Source: an uncultured Propionivibrio sp.
GTDB taxonomy: Bacteria; Pseudomonadota; Gammaproteobacteria; Burkholderiales; Rhodocyclaceae
NCBI GenBank assembly: GCA_937923255.1
Contig: CALAIL010000050.1
Coordinates: 1 to 8,864 of the forward strand
Direction of reading: 5' to 3'
DNA: 8,864 nucleotides
Shown: piece after piece, positions 7,600 through 8,864 of the stretch
Layout: each line of letters begins with the position of its first letter
Numbering within the stretch: the stretch's first letter is position 1
Position numbers and translations under genes: made by a program
Notes under the pieces: model-generated
Seen by the model: only the letters and a program-made list of their open reading frames with translations
The model's database searches: none
What the model was told of the DNA's origin: nothing

Positions 7600-7627
7600 C
7601 TTGAATTTTTGATGTTTCCCCCCATTT
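7600..7627 (+). promoter_or_regulatory. Sigma-32 (RpoH) heat-shock promoter for htpX
   Basis: CTTGAA (7600-7605) and CCCCATTT (7620-7627) match the RpoH consensus CTTGAA and CCCCATNT, with a 14-bp spacer inside the normal range. Transcription would begin near 7633-7636, giving a leader of about 40 nt before the htpX ATG. The site lies in the 92-bp gap between fmt and htpX. htpX is a known heat-shock gene in E. coli, so site and gene agree. Assigned by consensus match. Confidence 0.75.
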
Positions 7628-7675
7628 TCTGACAGGTGCGGCAGATTCCGCCGCTTGAACGACGGAGAAAAACAC

Positions 7676-8530
7676 ATGTTTGGCAACTGGCTGAAAACCT
7701 CGATCCTGATGGCGGCGATCATGGCGCTGTTTGGCATCATCGGTGGTTATGTCGGCGGCTCGCAGGGCATGCTGATGGCGCTGCTGTTCGGCGGCGTGGC
7801 GAATATTTTTGCTTACTGGTTTTCCGACAAAATGGTGTTGCGTATGTACAACGCCCAGGAAGTCGATGAAGCCTCGGCGCCGCAGTTTTACGGCATCGTG
7901 CGCGAACTTGCCCATAACGCCGGATTACCGATGCCGCGTGTTTACCTGATCAACGAAGCGCAGCCCAATGCTTTTGCCACGGGCCGCAATCCTGAGCATG
8001 CTGCAGTGGCGGCGACGACCGGCATCCTCCAGCTGCTCTCGGCACGTGAGCTGCGCGGTGTCATGGCGCATGAACTGGCGCACGTCCGCCACCGCGATAT
8101 TTTGATCTCGACGATTGCCGCAACGATGGCTGGCGCGATCTCAGCGCTGGCCAACTTCGCCATGTTCTTTGGCGGGCGTGATTCCGAAGGACGCCCGGCC
8201 AATCCACTGGCCGGCATCCTGGTGGCATTGCTTGCGCCGATGGCGGCGAGCCTGATTCAGATGGCGATTTCGCGCGCCCGCGAATTCGAGGCCGACCGCG
8301 GTGGTGCGGAAATCAGCGGCGATCCCAATGCCCTGGCCGACGCGCTGGCCAAGATCGATGCCTATGCCCGGAATATTCCCATGCCGACGGCTGAAGAGCA
8401 CCCCGCAACGGCGCAGATGATGATCATGAACCCGCTCTCCGGTGGCGGCATCAGTGGGCTGTTCCGCACCCACCCGGCGACAGAAGAGCGCATCGCCCGT
8501 CTGCGGGCGATGGCTGCCGGCGGCCACTGA
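7676..8530 (+). CDS. htpX: Membrane zinc metalloprotease HtpX, 284 aa
   Basis: HtpX is an inner-membrane M48 protease with a cytosolic active site that, with FtsH, degrades damaged or misfolded membrane proteins. Two hydrophobic segments at the N-terminus (about 8-26 and 31-50) form a membrane anchor. The zinc-binding motif HELAH (132-136, catalytic E133) follows, and the third ligand is probably E203 in [10 protein letters not shown]. Two further hydrophobic stretches lie between (about 144-166 and 179-198). The protein ends with a typical [19 protein letters not shown]. The ATG at 7676 is preceded by a good GGAG ribosome binding site about 8 nt upstream; the open frame extends seven codons further without one. 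A heat-shock promoter lies just upstream. rsmB often follows htpX in betaproteobacteria, but here a repeat array begins immediately after the stop codon. Confidence 0.96.
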   Translation: MFGNWLKTSILMAAIMALFGIIGGYVGGSQGMLMALLFGGVANIFAYWFSDKMVLRMYNAQEVDEASAPQFYGIVRELAHNAGLPMPRVYLINEAQPNAFATGRNPEHAAVAATTGILQLLSARELRGVMAHELAHVRHRDILISTIAATMAGAISALANFAMFFGGRDSEGRPANPLAGILVALLAPMAASLIQMAISRAREFEADRGGAEISGDPNALADALAKIDAYARNIPMPTAEEHPATAQMMIMNPLSGGGISGLFRTHPATEERIARLRAMAAGGH

Positions 8531-8542
8531 GGGGTGCGCTGG

Positions 8543-8864
8543 AGCCCGCATGGATAAAGGAACTCAGAGCATACCCCGCTGAGATGCCCTAAATACGCGG
8601 GCTTCAGGCCACCTCTTTTTGGAGGTATGCCTGCGCTTCTGCCCCCACGTTTTTCCAATTCTCACCCTGTCGGGGAAATGCCTCGAAACCCGCGCGGATA
8701 AAGGGTCTCCGGGAAGGCGCTTCTGGAACCCTTATAAATAAAGGGCTGGCGGGTAGTGTCCCCGAAGATGCCCTGTTTACAAGGACTTCAGAGCATCCCA
8801 TTTGGAGAAGCCCTAAATACGCGGGCTAGCGGGTAGGCGCTCGGAAGAACCTAAAAACAAGGAT
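8543..8864. repeat. Degenerate array of short palindromes, period about 40 bp
   Basis: At least seven related units start with a C-tract at about 8545, 8587, 8689, 8729, 8771, 8811 and 8850. Spacing is 40-42 bp, except for one 102-bp step. Each unit has an AT-rich core between CCC and GGG (for example GCCCTAAATACGCGGGCT, identical at 8586-8603 and 8810-8827), followed by one of two tails: a TTCAGAGCAT-CCC type (8561-8576, 8785-8799) or a GCGGGTAGGCGCT type (8709-8721, 8749-8758, 8829-8841). Nearly every core and tail can form its own hairpin, with different arm sequences but retained pairing. No reliable reading frame covers it. The array runs off the right edge of the window. Function unknown. 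Confidence 0.7.
8605..8633 (+). terminator. Strong hairpin downstream of htpX, possible terminator or array element
   Basis: CAGGC-c-ACCTC (8605-8615), loop TTTTTG, then GAGGT-at-GCCTG (8622-8633) form a 10-bp stem broken by a small internal loop. It is the strongest palindrome in the repeat region and lies 75 bp after the htpX stop codon. It is not followed by a T tract (the next T run is at 8650-8654), so it is not a classic rho-independent terminator. It may stabilise the htpX transcript end or belong to the array. Confidence 0.35.

Noticed and set aside
8604..8801. 65-codon open frame on the minus strand within the repeat array
   Set aside because: Similar peptide pieces recur (such as FIR) only because the DNA repeats. 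The 40-bp period changes frame each unit, and there is no ribosome binding site or family match.
8543..8864. CRISPR array
   Set aside because: There are no identical repeats with unique spacers of constant length. Units are degenerate throughout, palindromic in both halves, and no cas gene is present.
8543..8864. Integron attC sites
   Set aside because: No GTTRRRY/RYYYAAC core pairs or cassette genes are visible between units.

Overview
The window looks like the chromosome of a betaproteobacterium, probably in the Nitrosomonadales/Rhodocyclales range. The evidence is gene order and protein character: a def-fmt-htpX arm diverges from a lysM-dprA arm, with a long TopB beyond dprA. This arrangement is familiar in that class. 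The genus cannot be fixed from the sequence alone.

Layout. Positions 1-475 hold the decayed 3' part of an IS1595-family transposase. Positions 475-890 are AT-rich and gene-poor, with at most a trace of another broken reading frame. Three genes follow on the minus strand, read right to left: a LysM protein (5887-4832), dprA (4801-3665) and topB (3450-892). Three lie on the plus strand: def (6115-6618), fmt (6615-7583, overlapping def by ATGA) and htpX (7676-8530). The last 334 bases contain no convincing gene and hold a degenerate array of short palindromes with a period near 40 bp.

Function. def and fmt form the N-formyl-methionine pair: Fmt formylates initiator Met-tRNA and Def removes the formyl group from new proteins. 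htpX encodes a membrane M48 protease for quality control, and a very good match to a sigma-32 (RpoH) heat-shock promoter lies just upstream. The LysM protein is an exported, probably peptidoglycan-binding protein. DprA loads RecA on incoming single-stranded DNA during transformation. TopB is a type IA topoisomerase. A terminator-like hairpin at the dprA stop codon and a sigma-70-like promoter before topB suggest that topB is transcribed separately.

Most interesting points: the palindromic array after htpX; the heat-shock promoter; the absence of smg (DUF494) from its usual place between dprA and the topoisomerase gene; and, in the same 214-bp gap, an 11-bp-phased direct repeat and a 15-codon leader frame overlapping the topB start. 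I see no CRISPR array, tRNA, rRNA or clearly new multi-gene system.
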